Assembly (NCBI GenBank): GCA_024401455.1 | Contig: JAKSLA010000002.1 | Location: forward strand, 1-64,000 | Length of the DNA: 64,000 nucleotides | Source: Paludibacteraceae bacterium | GTDB lineage: Bacteria; Bacteroidota; Bacteroidia; Bacteroidales; Paludibacteraceae | Direction of reading: 5' to 3' | Part shown: positions 44,793-55,100 of the stretch, in pieces | Position numbering within the stretch: position 1 is the first letter of the stretch | Layout of the letters: each line of letters begins with the position of its first letter | Position numbers and translations under genes: made by a program | The notes under the pieces: model-generated | Database searches by the model: none | What the model saw: the letters and a program-made list of their open reading frames with translations, nothing else | Told to the model about the DNA's origin: nothing

Positions 44793-46091
44793 ATGAAAAA
44801 GAATTTGATTAGCATAATAAATTTAGGCTGTTCTAAGAACCTGGTGGATTCCGAGATGCTTAGTCGTCAGTTGGAGTCCAATGGGTATTCTGTTGAACAT
44901 GACCCGGAGAAGCCTAATGGCGAGATAGCCATCGTCAACACGTGCGGATTTATAGGAGATGCCAAAGAAGAGTCTATAAATATGATACTCAGCATGGCTC
45001 AACTTAAGCAAAGGAAGAAGATTAAGAAACTTTTGGTGATGGGTTGTCTGTCAGAACGCTATATGAAAGAATTGCCGGAGGAATTGCCGGAGGTGGACAA
45101 ATTCTATGGTAAGTTCAGTTGGCACCAAATATTGGAAGATTTGGGCAAAAGCTATGATGATTCTTTACGCGTGGAACGTACCCTCACAACGCCTTCTCAC
45201 TATGCTTATTTGAAAATATCTGAAGGGTGTAACAGATGTTGTTCCTATTGCGCAATCCCTATCATTACTGGACATCATAGATCGCGTCCTATCGAGGAGA
45301 TTGTGGCAGAGGTAAAATGGCTTGTCTCGCAAGGCGTGAAAGAGTTTCAAGTGATTGCTCAGGACCTTACGTATTATGGACTTGATTTGTATAAGGAAAA
45401 CCGTCTGGCAAATCTGATCGAAGCCATTTCGGATATTCCGGGGGTCGAGTGGATTCGTCTTCATTATGCTTATCCTGCCAAGTTCCCGTTTGAGGTGTTG
45501 CGTGTCATGCGCGAACGTGATAATGTCTGCAAATATCTTGATATAGCTTTGCAACATATTAGTGATAAGTTGCTTGATATGATGCATAGGCATGTGACGA
45601 AAAAGGAAACGTATGAATTGATAGATAGAATACGTAAGGAGGTTCCTGGCATTCATTTGCGTACTACATTGATTGTTGGCCATCCAGGTGAGGAGGATTC
45701 GGATTTCGAAGATCTGATGCAGTTCGTTAAAGATGCACGTTTCGAACGTATGGGGGCTTTCCCTTACTCGGAAGAGGAAGGAACATATTCGGCTCTTAAT
45801 TACGAAGATAATATTCCATTTGAGGTCAAGTCGGAAAGGGTTGATCGTCTTATGGCTTTGCAACAAGAGATATCATACGAAGTTAATAGTGCGAAAGTCG
45901 GTAAGACGATGCGAGTGATTATTGATCGTGAGTTGCCCGATTATTATATCGGCCGTACTGAATTTGATTCCCCGGAAGTTGATCCAGAAGTTTTGATAAA
46001 GAAAGACAATGTGTTGCAAATCGGTTCTTTCTATGAGGTGAAAATCACTGGAGCAGAAGATTTTGATTTGTATGCTGAGGTCGTGCGTTAA
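44793..46091 (+). CDS. rimO: Ribosomal protein S12 methylthiotransferase RimO
   Basis: RimO adds a methylthio group to an aspartate of ribosomal protein S12 using two 4Fe-4S clusters and SAM. From the ATG at 44793 the product has 432 residues. The N-terminal UPF0004 domain supplies C13, C51 and C85, the radical-SAM CxxxCxxC is C146-C150-C153 in GCNRCCSYC, and the TRAM domain closes the protein with the RimO-type IGRTEFDSPEVDPEV segment. The latter separates it from MiaB. The upstream in-frame ATG at 44757 gives an unlikely extension. It has its own terminator and no operon partner. Confidence 0.95.
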   Translation: MKKNLISIINLGCSKNLVDSEMLSRQLESNGYSVEHDPEKPNGEIAIVNTCGFIGDAKEESINMILSMAQLKQRKKIKKLLVMGCLSERYMKELPEELPEVDKFYGKFSWHQILEDLGKSYDDSLRVERTLTTPSHYAYLKISEGCNRCCSYCAIPIITGHHRSRPIEEIVAEVKWLVSQGVKEFQVIAQDLTYYGLDLYKENRLANLIEAISDIPGVEWIRLHYAYPAKFPFEVLRVMRERDNVCKYLDIALQHISDKLLDMMHRHVTKKETYELIDRIRKEVPGIHLRTTLIVGHPGEEDSDFEDLMQFVKDARFERMGAFPYSEEEGTYSALNYEDNIPFEVKSERVDRLMALQQEISYEVNSAKVGKTMRVIIDRELPDYYIGRTEFDSPEVDPEVLIKKDNVLQIGSFYEVKITGAEDFDLYAEVVR

Positions 46092-46116
46092 GAATATAAT
46101 CGTTTGAATATTGAGT

Positions 46117-46148
46117 AGTCCTATGCAAAGTAGCCTTTGTGTAGGACT
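46117..46148 (+). terminator. Terminator of rimO
   Basis: AGTCCTATGCAAAG (46117-46130) pairs with CTTTGTGTAGGACT (46135-46148) with two G-T pairs, over a 4-base loop. The following GTTTGT is only moderately T-rich. Confidence 0.65.
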
Positions 46149-46235
46149 GTTTGTATATGGCAAGTTTTATAAAATAGAAATTGGGTCTATTGTACTATAT
46201 TGTTTGCACAGAAAGTGTAATGGCAAATGAAAAAT

Positions 46236-46255
46236 GCCATTGGGTTTTCAATGGC
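46236..46255 (-). terminator. Terminator of the tandem Rpn genes
   Basis: On the minus strand GCCATTG/CAATGGC forms a 7-base stem with a 6-base loop followed by ATTTTTC, directly after the stop of the second Rpn gene. Confidence 0.65.
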
Positions 46256-46258
46256 GTT

Positions 46259-47128
46259 TTATAAACTCTCTATTTCCTCAGAGGAGAGCCCTGTGACGGC
46301 AGATATGATGTCGATGTCAACACCGCATTCTTTCATTTTATGGGCATTTTCAATGTTTTTCTCTATTGCTCCTTCTTCTCTGCCTTTCTCTCTACCTTCT
46401 TTCAGACCATCTTCTTTGCCTTTCCTGTAGTGCCCGTTGATGAGTGTGATTTCAGTCGATACTATGTCCCAATACTTTTCGTAGGCGTTGATTTGTGCGT
46501 CGGTGTAGGCAGCACGTTCAATGATGGTCATGGCCTTGCTGATTTCCGGGTTGTCGAGTAGTTCTTGCGGAACTTCTTGTGTCTTTTCGTTGATCTCGGT
46601 GAGGAAGCGGAGCCAAAGGCGCTTCATGGTATGCTCTGCCACGCTTTGAGGCTTGAATTTTTTCAACTCAACAAAGACAAGTTCTATTCCCTCAATGATG
46701 CGGTCAGGATTTCCTTTCTCCGCCAACTGGAATTGGTGGAAATACTCGTCGCCTTTGAATCCGTTGCCGTTGACGATGTTCAGCGAATAGACGGGTTGCA
46801 GTGCTTTGTAGTCAATGCTTTGGTCTGCCTGCTTCACATACGCATTCGAAGCATTGAAGAGTACGCGCTGTTTGAACTCGTCGGTCCAATACATCTGCAT
46901 CTCTACGAGGAACTGTCTGCCTCTTTGGTCTTTGCAGCGGACATCCACCACGGTGAATTTTTTGAACGGACTTTCAGGCACCAACTCCACAGGGAGGTAT
47001 TCGACTTCGGTAATGACCTCCCCATCCTTGAACGGCAACAGCGCATTCAAGAAACTGATAATAAGGTCGGGGTGTTCAAACACCGCCTTAAAAGTCAAGT
47101 CATATCTTGGATCTAAATACTTTCCCAT
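46259..47128 (-). CDS. Rpn family nuclease, distal tandem copy
   Basis: The 289-residue product is an Rpn/PDDEXK_2 nuclease: N-terminus MGKYLDPRYDLTFKAVF, core VVDVRCKDQRGRQFLVEMQMYW with the catalytic Asp, Glu and Gln. Its first 230 or so residues are identical to those of the copy directly upstream, while the charged linker (GKEDGLKEGREKGREEGA) and the last 40 residues differ by several substitutions and a short insertion. The two copies are 28 bases apart and transcribed together. The close duplication makes dosage, gene conversion or heteromeric assembly possible explanations. It shares a more distant relative at 13.8 kb. Confidence 0.92.
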   Translation of the reverse strand: MGKYLDPRYDLTFKAVFEHPDLIISFLNALLPFKDGEVITEVEYLPVELVPESPFKKFTVVDVRCKDQRGRQFLVEMQMYWTDEFKQRVLFNASNAYVKQADQSIDYKALQPVYSLNIVNGNGFKGDEYFHQFQLAEKGNPDRIIEGIELVFVELKKFKPQSVAEHTMKRLWLRFLTEINEKTQEVPQELLDNPEISKAMTIIERAAYTDAQINAYEKYWDIVSTEITLINGHYRKGKEDGLKEGREKGREEGAIEKNIENAHKMKECGVDIDIISAVTGLSSEEIESL

Positions 47129-48002
47129 CTTTCGTCGTCTTTATTTTAAGAGCATTTTATAATTTTTCTATCTCGTCAGAGGAGAGCCCAGTAACGGCAG
47201 ATATGATGTTGATGTCAACACCGCATTCTTTCATCTTTCGGGCATTTTCAATGTTTTTTTCCATTGCTCCTTCCTTCCTGCCATCTTCTTTGCCTTTCCT
47301 GTAGTGCCCGTTGATGAGGGTGATTTCAGTCGATACTATGTCCCAATACTTTTCGTAGGCGTTGATTTGTGCGTCGGTGTAGGCAGCACGTTCAATGATG
47401 GTCATGGCCTTGCTGATTTCCGGGTTGTCGAGTAGTTCTTGCGGAACTTCTTGTGTCTTTTCGTTGATCTCGGTGAGGAAGCGGAGCCAAAGGCGCTTCA
47501 TGGTATGCTCTGCCACGCTTTGAGGCTTGAATTTTTTCAACTCAACAAAGACAAGTTCTATTCCCTCAATGATGCGGTCAGGATTTCCTTTCTCCGCCAA
47601 CTGGAATTGGTGGAAATACTCGTCGCCTTTGAATCCGTTGCCGTTGACGATGTTCAGCGAATAGACGGGTTGCAGTGCTTTGTAGTCAATGCTTTGGTCT
47701 GCCTGCTTCACATACGCATTCGAAGCATTGAAGAGTACGCGCTGTTTGAACTCGTCGGTCCAATACATCTGCATCTCTACGAGGAACTGTCTGCCTCTTT
47801 GGTCTTTGCAGCGGACATCCACCACGGTGAATTTTTTGAACGGACTTTCAGGCACCAACTCCACAGGGAGGTATTCGACTTCGGTAATGACCTCCCCATC
47901 CTTGAACGGCAACAGCGCATTCAAGAAACTGATAATAAGGTCGGGATGTTCAAACACCGCCTTAAAAGTCAAGTCATATCTCGGATCTAAATACTTTCCC
48001 AT
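46407..48002 (-). repeat. Tandem duplication of the Rpn gene body
   Basis: The 722-base blocks 46407-47128 and 47281-48002 (offset 874) match base by base except for three differences that I found, near 46448/47322, 47071/47945 and 47107/47981, all of them silent. The identity ends exactly at the ATG on one side and in the linker on the other. Confidence 0.9.
47157..48002 (-). CDS. Rpn family nuclease, proximal tandem copy
   Basis: The 281-residue product is the promoter-proximal member of the tandem Rpn pair, with the same nuclease core (VVDVRCKD, EMQMYW). Its linker is shorter (GKEDGRKEGAMEK) and lacks the extra EGREKGRE of the other copy; the last 20 residues also carry substitutions such as DINIIS for DIDIIS and DEIEKL for EEIESL. 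A canonical promoter lies on the minus strand just upstream. Rpn proteins are DNA nucleases tied to recombination and, in some studies, phage defence. The DNA target is unknown. Confidence 0.92.
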   Translation of the reverse strand: MGKYLDPRYDLTFKAVFEHPDLIISFLNALLPFKDGEVITEVEYLPVELVPESPFKKFTVVDVRCKDQRGRQFLVEMQMYWTDEFKQRVLFNASNAYVKQADQSIDYKALQPVYSLNIVNGNGFKGDEYFHQFQLAEKGNPDRIIEGIELVFVELKKFKPQSVAEHTMKRLWLRFLTEINEKTQEVPQELLDNPEISKAMTIIERAAYTDAQINAYEKYWDIVSTEITLINGHYRKGKEDGRKEGAMEKNIENARKMKECGVDINIISAVTGLSSDEIEKL

Positions 48003-48018
48003 AGAACATCTTTTTTCG

Positions 48019-48049
48019 CAAATTTAGAGATATTTTGCGAGGTGACAAA
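48019..48049 (-). promoter_or_regulatory. Strong promoter of the tandem Rpn genes
   Basis: On the minus strand TTTG (48046-48049), a 19-base spacer and TAAATTTG (48019-48026) make an ideal Bacteroidota promoter, with the start codon only 17 bases past the -7 box. Confidence 0.7.
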
Positions 48050-48257
48050 ATAACAATTGTTTATAATGCAAAATGTGCGTTCGAATGCAAATTGTATAAG
48101 TGTCAATAAAAACAAAAGAAAATGTTGTTGATGTCCGCACTCATTTTATACTGTTTAGTAGGTGATTTGGATAATTGTGTCCATTTGTGACATAGCAATC
48201 GTTTGCTCTGTAAAAATGTGCCTAACCTTTTCGATAAAGTGAAATTATAGAGGATGC

Positions 48258-48292
48258 TTTGATGTGATTGTTGTCAAAAAAGAGTAATTTTG
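48258..48292 (+). promoter_or_regulatory. Promoter of the structured leader RNA
   Basis: TAATTTTG at 48285-48292 is a full match to the -7 consensus; TTTG at 48258-48261 stands 23 bases upstream, slightly far. A start near 48299 would give a 260-base transcript ending at the terminator at 48560. Confidence 0.55.
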
Positions 48293-48403
48293 CAAAGCAT
48301 CGTCTTAGGATGGTGCGTATAAAGACATAAATAAGGCGTTTGTTGACGCTTGTTTTGACGTACAGAAACTTAGCAACTTTCAGAAGTCAGTTAAAACAAG
48401 GGT

Positions 48404-48463
48404 ATGGCAGATGCTTACGGTGGTGTGTATTTACATGGCATTTGCTTTGTCGTGTTTATATAA
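48404..48463 (+). CDS. Possible 19-residue leader peptide
   Basis: ATG at 48404 opens a 19-codon frame, MADAYGGVYLHGICFVVFI, ending in TAA. It lies within the structured RNA, with AAACAAGGG just upstream, and its stop codon is 5 bases before the strand GCGTGGG that could compete with the terminator. That arrangement resembles attenuation leaders, though the peptide has no run of one amino acid. The frame is very short and could be chance. Confidence 0.35.
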   Translation: MADAYGGVYLHGICFVVFI

Positions 48464-48524
48464 TACCTGCGTGGGCTTCTGTATTACCCGTTCTACTGAT
48501 TTCGGGTAATGCTAAGACCTCTGT

Positions 48525-48560
48525 GCGTGGAACGGACTAATACTATCCCACGCTTTTTTT
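48525..48560 (+). terminator. Terminator of the leader RNA
   Basis: GCGTGG (48525-48530) pairs with CCACGC (48548-48553) over a 17-base loop and is followed by TTTTTTT. It ends 33 bases before the HTH start. Confidence 0.7.
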
Positions 48561-48593
48561 ATGCCAACTTGTTAACTTAACATACGAAGACAT

Positions 48594-48818
48594 TTGGCAA
48601 CAATACACATCGGGCAGATAATAAAAGCAGAACTGGACAAACAAGGAAGAAAAGTCAGCTGGTTTAGCAAACAGATTGGTAAAAGCAAGAGTGCTACTTT
48701 TGCACTTTTTAATCGTGCATCAATAGACACAAATGAACTAAACAGAATATCGAAAATTCTTGATGTAGATTTTTTCAAAATACTATCAGACAATTACGGT
48801 CCTGAAAATCGAGACTAA
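48594..48818 (+). CDS. Small XRE-type helix-turn-helix protein
   Basis: The 74-residue product begins at a TTG (no in-frame ATG is available) and reads ATIHIGQIIKAELDKQGRKV, then WFSKQIGKSKSATFALFNRA, then SIDTNELNRISKILDVDFFKILS. This is the layout of a small cro/XRE-like family frequent in Bacteroidales, with the recognition helix at about residues 26-40. It is probably a DNA-binding regulator. It lies downstream of a structured RNA with a terminator, which may control it, and upstream of the AT-rich giant adhesin block; the next gene starts 285 bases later. Confidence 0.8.
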   Translation: MATIHIGQIIKAELDKQGRKVSWFSKQIGKSKSATFALFNRASIDTNELNRISKILDVDFFKILSDNYGPENRD

Positions 48819-48870
48819 ATAGTATTTGGATTGAGGACGGTGGTTGGGTGGCCTTGGCGTTTTTGTTGCG

Positions 48871-48878
48871 TATCTTTG
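48871..48878 (+). promoter_or_regulatory. Candidate -7 box of the second giant gene
   Basis: TATCTTTG matches the consensus, though TTG boxes lie at 14 and 24 bases instead of 19. A start near 48885 would give a leader of about 220 bases before the giant gene. A small hairpin (TTCGG/CCGAA, 48892-48904) lies at the predicted 5' end. Confidence 0.45.
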
Positions 48879-49103
48879 TGATGATTGAATATTCGGTATC
48901 CGAAGGAATGATTTATCCTAAATAGTCTTTTTTACCGAGTAGTCTCATTGGCGAACTATAGGGAAACTCAAATTGAGGAGAATTTAACTGATTTCTTGTC
49001 GTTATAGTTGTCCACATTGGAGTTTTGTCAAAGGTATAAATGAACTTTATTCGAAAAAACATTGTTTAATTCCTTTGTTATGTGGAATTAATCTCTTAGA
49101 AAA

Positions 49104-52100
49104 ATGTACAATTTCATAGAATATGTTAATGAATATATATCATTCTTATTTATGTGCTCTTGTTTTAATGATAGAAATACTATAAAATCTTTAGTTTTTT
49201 TTACACTTTTTTTATTCAGTACTTTCAATTGCTTGGCATGGGAAGTCCCTAATGAGGTGTTTTTATGTCAAAATTCTACATCTGTTGATATTAACATATC
49301 ATCTCCAGGTCTCTCTACTTCTGTGTACGAATGGTTTTCTGATGAAGATTGTAAAACGAAAATTGGGGAGGGAACTACATATACAGCTTCCGCAACGTAT
49401 GAACAAAAAAGTATTTATGTAAGAAGAAAAGGAACTAATAACGATGTGAGAGAAGTGAAGGTTGGAAAACTGGATTGGGTAGGCATAAATCAAATTAAAC
49501 AAGGTAATGAGGGATGTCTGTGTAAAGGTGGAAGTGTGGAATTAACACCTTTCGTAGGATATAGTGGAAGGATAAATAACGAATCATTTAACCAGGACGC
49601 AAATACAGAAACATTAGCGTATGAGTGGATATATGATGGAGCACGAGTTGGCCGTACTGAAAAATACAATGCAGAACAGCCGGGAACCTATACATTGAAG
49701 TTTTCCACAAATGGATGCCAAGTAGAACAGACTGTTGTTGTTGCTGCCAAAAAAGAATTGTTAAGATTAACAGGAGCAGATCAATTATGCAATGGTGGTT
49801 CACTGGTAATAGAAGTAGGTGGTATGGATACATATCAATGGACTGGCGCTGTGGCTCCTATTGAAGGTAATAAAAAAGTGAAAATTTCTACACCTGGAGA
49901 ATACAAAGTCGTTGGATCTTCAAATATAGGAGGATGTAAAGATTCTCTATCATTTACAATAAAAGAAAAAGAAGCATTGGATGTAAAGATTGATGGTATT
50001 TATGCTTTGTGTCCTGGTTCAACAAGTACAACACTTACAGCTTTGGTGGAAGGAGTGCCAAATGAAACTCTCAGATTTGAGTGGACTGATGGATACGGAA
50101 ATACAATGTCAAATAATGCCAATATTACTATTGAGGAAATTGGCACATATAATGTTGTAGTTTCTGATGGTAACTGTAATGGAGGTAATACCACAACTGT
50201 TCTTAATGTAAATAATGTGGGGGCCATATCAGTCCAGCCTGAAGACGTTATAATATGTGCTGGATATGCAAAAACAGTAACAGCTAGAGGTGATAATTTG
50301 GTTAAGTTTAAGTGGTTTGATTCCCTAGGCAATGAAGTTAACGGAAAAACACAAGACCAAGTAGAATTAAAAAAAGAAGGTAATTATTCAGTAATAGGAT
50401 ATACTAAGGAGGGCTGCCCAAGTGAAAGGATGCAATTTCCAACGCGAGTTGTTGATAACCCAAGTTTGATTGTTCCTGATTTGAAGCCTTGCGTAGGAGA
50501 TGAGCCGGAATTAATGGCACAATTTGCTGACTCATTAAATTTTCAGTGGGTAGTGCCCACACCAAATGAATATTTGAATTCGAGAGAAAAGACAATTAAA
50601 ATTAGCAAAGATGGTACATATAAAGCAAGAGTAACGGATTTAACAACAAGGTGTCAAACGAATGCAGAGACAACTATTAAGTTTCTCGGTTTGCCAGAAA
50701 TAACAGGACCTGACAAGGCTGAGATTTGTGAGGGAGGTTCTACAAGCTTGTCATTCACTACAGTAAAGAATGGGAAATTGACAGGGACACTGAAGTCTTA
50801 TATTTGGACTGACAGCAATGGAGTGAAATTGTCTGCAGATAGTTTCCTAGTTGTAAGCGAACCTGGAAAGTACTATTTTTCTGCGGATAACGCTTATGGT
50901 TGTACGACAACTAAAGAAGTTACAGTTACCACAAAGCCTAAGCCAAAAGTAGCAATAACAAAGGATAAAGACTATTTATGTGGAGAAGGTGAAAAAGCAA
51001 CATTTTCAGCAAGTGGAACTGATATAAGCAGCTATAAATGGACTTACGGGAATAATCAACAGTTTACAAAACCCGATTTCCCTGTAAGTACTGCAGGACC
51101 CTACAAACTTCAGGTGACAGGAAAAAATGGTTGTGTGTTTGATACTGTTGTATCAATAGAAACAAAGAGTAAAGTGAAAATAGATACGATTATTCCTGAT
51201 TTCTGTAAAGGAGAATCAGGAAAGATTATTGTTAAATCATCAAAAGAAAGTGACTATGAATGGAGTGATGGAACAAAATCAGATACCATAGAAGTAACAG
51301 AATCAGGTGATTACACAGTAAAGGTGACTGACCGTGAATTCCACTGCTCGCAGAATGTAACAGTACCGGTAGTTGTTCATGAGAATCCAACAATTTCACT
51401 TGATCCTGTCGAAACAAGTTTTTGTAAGGGAAAAAGTGCAACACTATCAGTAAGTGTTACAAATCCAGTTCTTGGCAAATATAGCATTTCATGGGATAAT
51501 TCATCAAGTACAAGTAGTTCTTTAACCGTTGACAAAGCAGGAACATATCAAGTAACTGTAACTGATAACGAATATCATTGTAAGTCAACAGCATCAGCTG
51601 AAGTAGTGGAAAAAGCTTTGCCTGTCGTAGATCTGAAATCAGACCAAGATACGGTGTGTAAAGGGGATGAAGTAACATTAACAGCGTCAGGAGCTGATAG
51701 TTACACATGGAAAAGAAATGGGGAGAATCTCAATACACAGAAAGCTACATATAGCGAAAATCCGCAGGATACATCGGAGTTTACTATAGTAGGAAAGGAC
51801 AACAATACTGGATGTGAATCGGAACCTGTATCTAAGGAAGTAGTAGTTTCGAACCCTTTTACAATTAGCATTGAAGGAGAACCAAACATCTGTGAAGGAC
51901 AGGAATTTGAGGCAATGACAGCCAGTGGAGCAGACAGGTTTGAGTGGTATGATGGAGAAAACAAGGTAGGTTTGACTGCAGAATATACACCAACAAAAGC
52001 TGGTAAATTTACTGTAAAGGGATTTAAAACCAACAACATATGTGAAGTTTCAAAAGAGATAGAAACAAGGATTGAATCGTATCTACAAATTGAGACGCCT

Positions 52101-55100
52101 AAAGATACATTCTTTTGTGATGGAGAAGAAATAACAGTTGAAGCAAATGGTGCAGATTCATACGAATGGACAATTCCAAGCGGCAGTATTCAAAAGAAAC
52201 AGAATTTAACTATTAGTGAATCTGGAAAATATAAAGTAACCGGTATTAGTAGAACTGGATGTAAGAGCCTACCTGTTGACTTTAATGTTGAGAAAAAAGA
52301 GATACCAACAGTAACAATAGAAGGAAAAGCTGTTATGTGTTCAGGAAAGAACTCAACAATGAAAGCAGTAGGAAACGGAGGTTCTGAACCATACACATAC
52401 AATTGGACTGGTGAAATGGAATTTTCGGCAGCCAATTCAATAGATATAGAACAAGGAGGAACATATAAGGTAATTGTAAAAGACAAGTTTGGCTGCACGG
52501 CAGATGCAAGCAAAACTGTAACAGTTGCTAGTCCGAAAGTGTCAATTGAGGGAAAGGACCAGTTCTGCACAGATTCAACATTGACTTTAACAGCAAAAGG
52601 TGATGCCAAGAAGTATTTCTGGAATTCCTCAACGGAAAATAAGGCTACATTTACTACGGGAGAACCAGGAACTGTCTCTTTGGTTGGAGAAGATGAGAAT
52701 GGGTGTCTGGCAACTGCAATACTGAATGTAAGCAAGCGTGCCATTCCTGTTTTGGAAGTGAAGGACACAACTTATTATTGTGAGCATTCGTCGATTGATT
52801 TGGTGGCTAATATGGATAGTGTGGCTAAGGGATATGTGTGGAATAACGCATCATTGGTCCAGAAGAACACTTATAATGTAAACACCGAACAGACTGTTAA
52901 GGTAATAGGATATGATACATGGAATTGCCCATCAAAACCTCGTGATATGATTGTGAAGGAAACAAAAGTGCCCGATATCGTGATAGAGGGCGATACAACC
53001 GCATGTCTTTACGGTGATTCAATAGTATTGAATGTTGCAGTAAAAGAAGGGAATCCGGAGGATATTATATGGAATAACGGGAAAAGGGGAAAATCAATAA
53101 AAGTTAAAGATGGAAAGTATACGGCGTATGCAACAGTTTCAGTATGTAAATCGCTTGAAGTTTCTCATAAAGTAGATTTAATTACCAATGCGAAGATTGA
53201 TATAAAGGGTGTTGATGAGATTTGTACAGACTCTTTTGCTGTTTTAACGGCATCGAGTACAGAAAAGCTTGATTATGTGTGGGAGGACCATACAACAAAC
53301 AAAGATACCATAATTGTTAAGCAGACAGGTACATATAGGGTTGAAGGAACGGATAAATATGGCTGTAAGAGCAAGGCAGAAAAGAACGTTAATCAACGTG
53401 ATATACCACAATTAAGCATCGCTCCTACAGCTGCGTATTGTGAAAATGATTCCATCAAACTAGTTGCTACACTGAACAGAGAAGCCAGCTATTATGTTTG
53501 GGACAAAGGAGCCCTTCAGCCTAAGAACTATAAGTACGCCAACCAGGTCAGAGACTATACTGTGATGGCATATGATAATATTATGTGCCCGTCAAATACA
53601 TCAACTGTTGCTGTTGCGGAAACAAAAATACCAGTAGTAAAGATTGAGGGACCTACTTATGTATGTCAGAACGGAGATCCGATAACGCTTACAGCACAAG
53701 TGGAAGGTGCACATGATAGATATGAATGGAATACGCAAGAAACAACAGAATCGATTTCTGTTCAATATGGAGGACAATACATAGCAAAGGCTTTTGTTGG
53801 TGTTTGCTCTTCAGAACCTGATACATTTGATGTGGAATATAAACTAATTCCAAAACTTTCGATCATGGAAGGGGCTAAGACCACATACTGTGACTTGTTG
53901 AGTGTAACATTGCACGCAGAGAGCCCAACAGCTGTTTCTTATAGATGGGAGCCAGAAGGAGTTGCTACCCCTGAAAACGAGGTTAATACAGAGGGCTTTC
54001 ATACCGTATTTGTAGAGGATAAGTTTGGCTGCAAGAATCAAGACAGTATTGAGACTGAGGTTATTTATGGTCCTGAGATAAACATAAAAGGCGATACTAC
54101 GCTCTGCGAGTTTTCTATATCAGAAATTCAGCTAGATTGTCCGGATTGTGTCAGCCAGACATGGAGTACAGGCGAAAAGACAACAAGCATTACTGTTTAT
54201 GAGTCTGGATTCTATCAAGTAGAAGGTATAGGCCCTAATGGCTGTCCGAGCAGAGCCGAGCATCACTTAAATGTAACACCAGCGCCATCATTAGAAATTG
54301 AAGGTGAAACAGAAATTACCAGCAATGATTCGACAACACTGACGGCAATAGCCGAAGGCGCTGAGCCATTCAGATTTTATTGGACACCAACACATGAAAT
54401 GAGCCAGAGTATAACAGTCCATTCAGATGATATTGACCAGTGGCAGAACTACACAGCCATGGTGTATGACAAGAACAACTGCTATAATTTCCAAACAGTT
54501 CTAGTCACTAAACATTCGGTGAAGCTGAATGGAAAAAAGAATTTCTGTGAAGGGGACAGTACGGTCATTACTGCTGTAGGGGAAGGGGTGACCGGTTTTG
54601 TCTGGAGCACAGGTGAAACAACACCAAGCATAACTATTAAAGATGCGGGTTTATACAGTATTATTTCAACCCACGAAAACGGATTGATCGATACCTTGAA
54701 ATTTGAAATTATCGTGCATCCGCTGTCTGAAGTCAATATTGTAGGCAATTTGTCGTTTTGCCGTGGGGATTCAACATTCCTTATAGCAGAAGGTAATGCC
54801 CAAAACTATATCTGGGACAATGGTGTTCTGTCTGACACGATAATTGTAAGAGAGGAAGGCAAATACGCAGTAAGCGCTATTTCCACATATGGCTGTGTGA
54901 GCAGAGATAGTGTTAATGTAGTCGTTTTCGAGTTGCCAGATGTTCAGATAGTGGGCCCAGATACCGTCTTAGAGGAATCTTCAATCATACTAAAGGCAGA
55001 AGGAGCCATCAGCTATCATTGGGAAAAGCCGGATACAATATCTGAAACTATTGAAGTATATGAAGGAGGGCGATACAAGACAATTGGTACTGACGAGCAT

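Larger units (their letters stand above)
48299..48560 (+). ncRNA. Candidate structured RNA or leader with mutually exclusive stems
   Basis: Seen in the sequence: CTTGTTTT (48349-48356) with AAAACAAG (48393-48400); GCAGATGC (48407-48414) with GCATTTGC (48438-48445, one G-T), inside GGTAT (48401-48405) with ATACC (48463-48467); ATTACCCG (48483-48490) with CGGGTAAT (48503-48510). The last strand CCCACGC (48547-48553) can pair either with GCGTGG at 48525-48530, making an intrinsic terminator with seven T, or with GCGTGGG at 48469-48475, making a longer hairpin. It is either an independent small RNA or an attenuator for the HTH gene that starts 34 bases later. No known RNA family was recognised. 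Confidence 0.55.
48003..48593. other. Intergenic stretch with structured leader or small RNA
   Basis: These 591 bases hold the Rpn-pair promoter on the minus strand (48019-48049), an AT-rich gap, and, on the plus strand, a promoter, several stems, a possible 19-residue peptide frame and an intrinsic terminator ending at 48560, just before a small HTH gene. No ordinary protein gene is supported. Confidence 0.65.

Noticed and set aside
46565-47990. Two 183-codon plus-strand frames (46565-47116 and 47439-47990)
   Set aside because: Antisense to the tandem Rpn genes and identical only because the genes on the other strand are duplicated.
48340-48540. 66-codon frame in the structured RNA region
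   Set aside because: It needs a TTG start, runs through several strong stems and has no coding character; the RNA reading explains the region better.
48299-48560. Could the structured RNA be 6S RNA, tmRNA, RNase P or a retron
   Set aside because: No tmRNA ends, no RNase P core motifs, no reverse transcriptase nearby, and it does not fold as one long rod with a central bubble as 6S RNA does. It remains unassigned.
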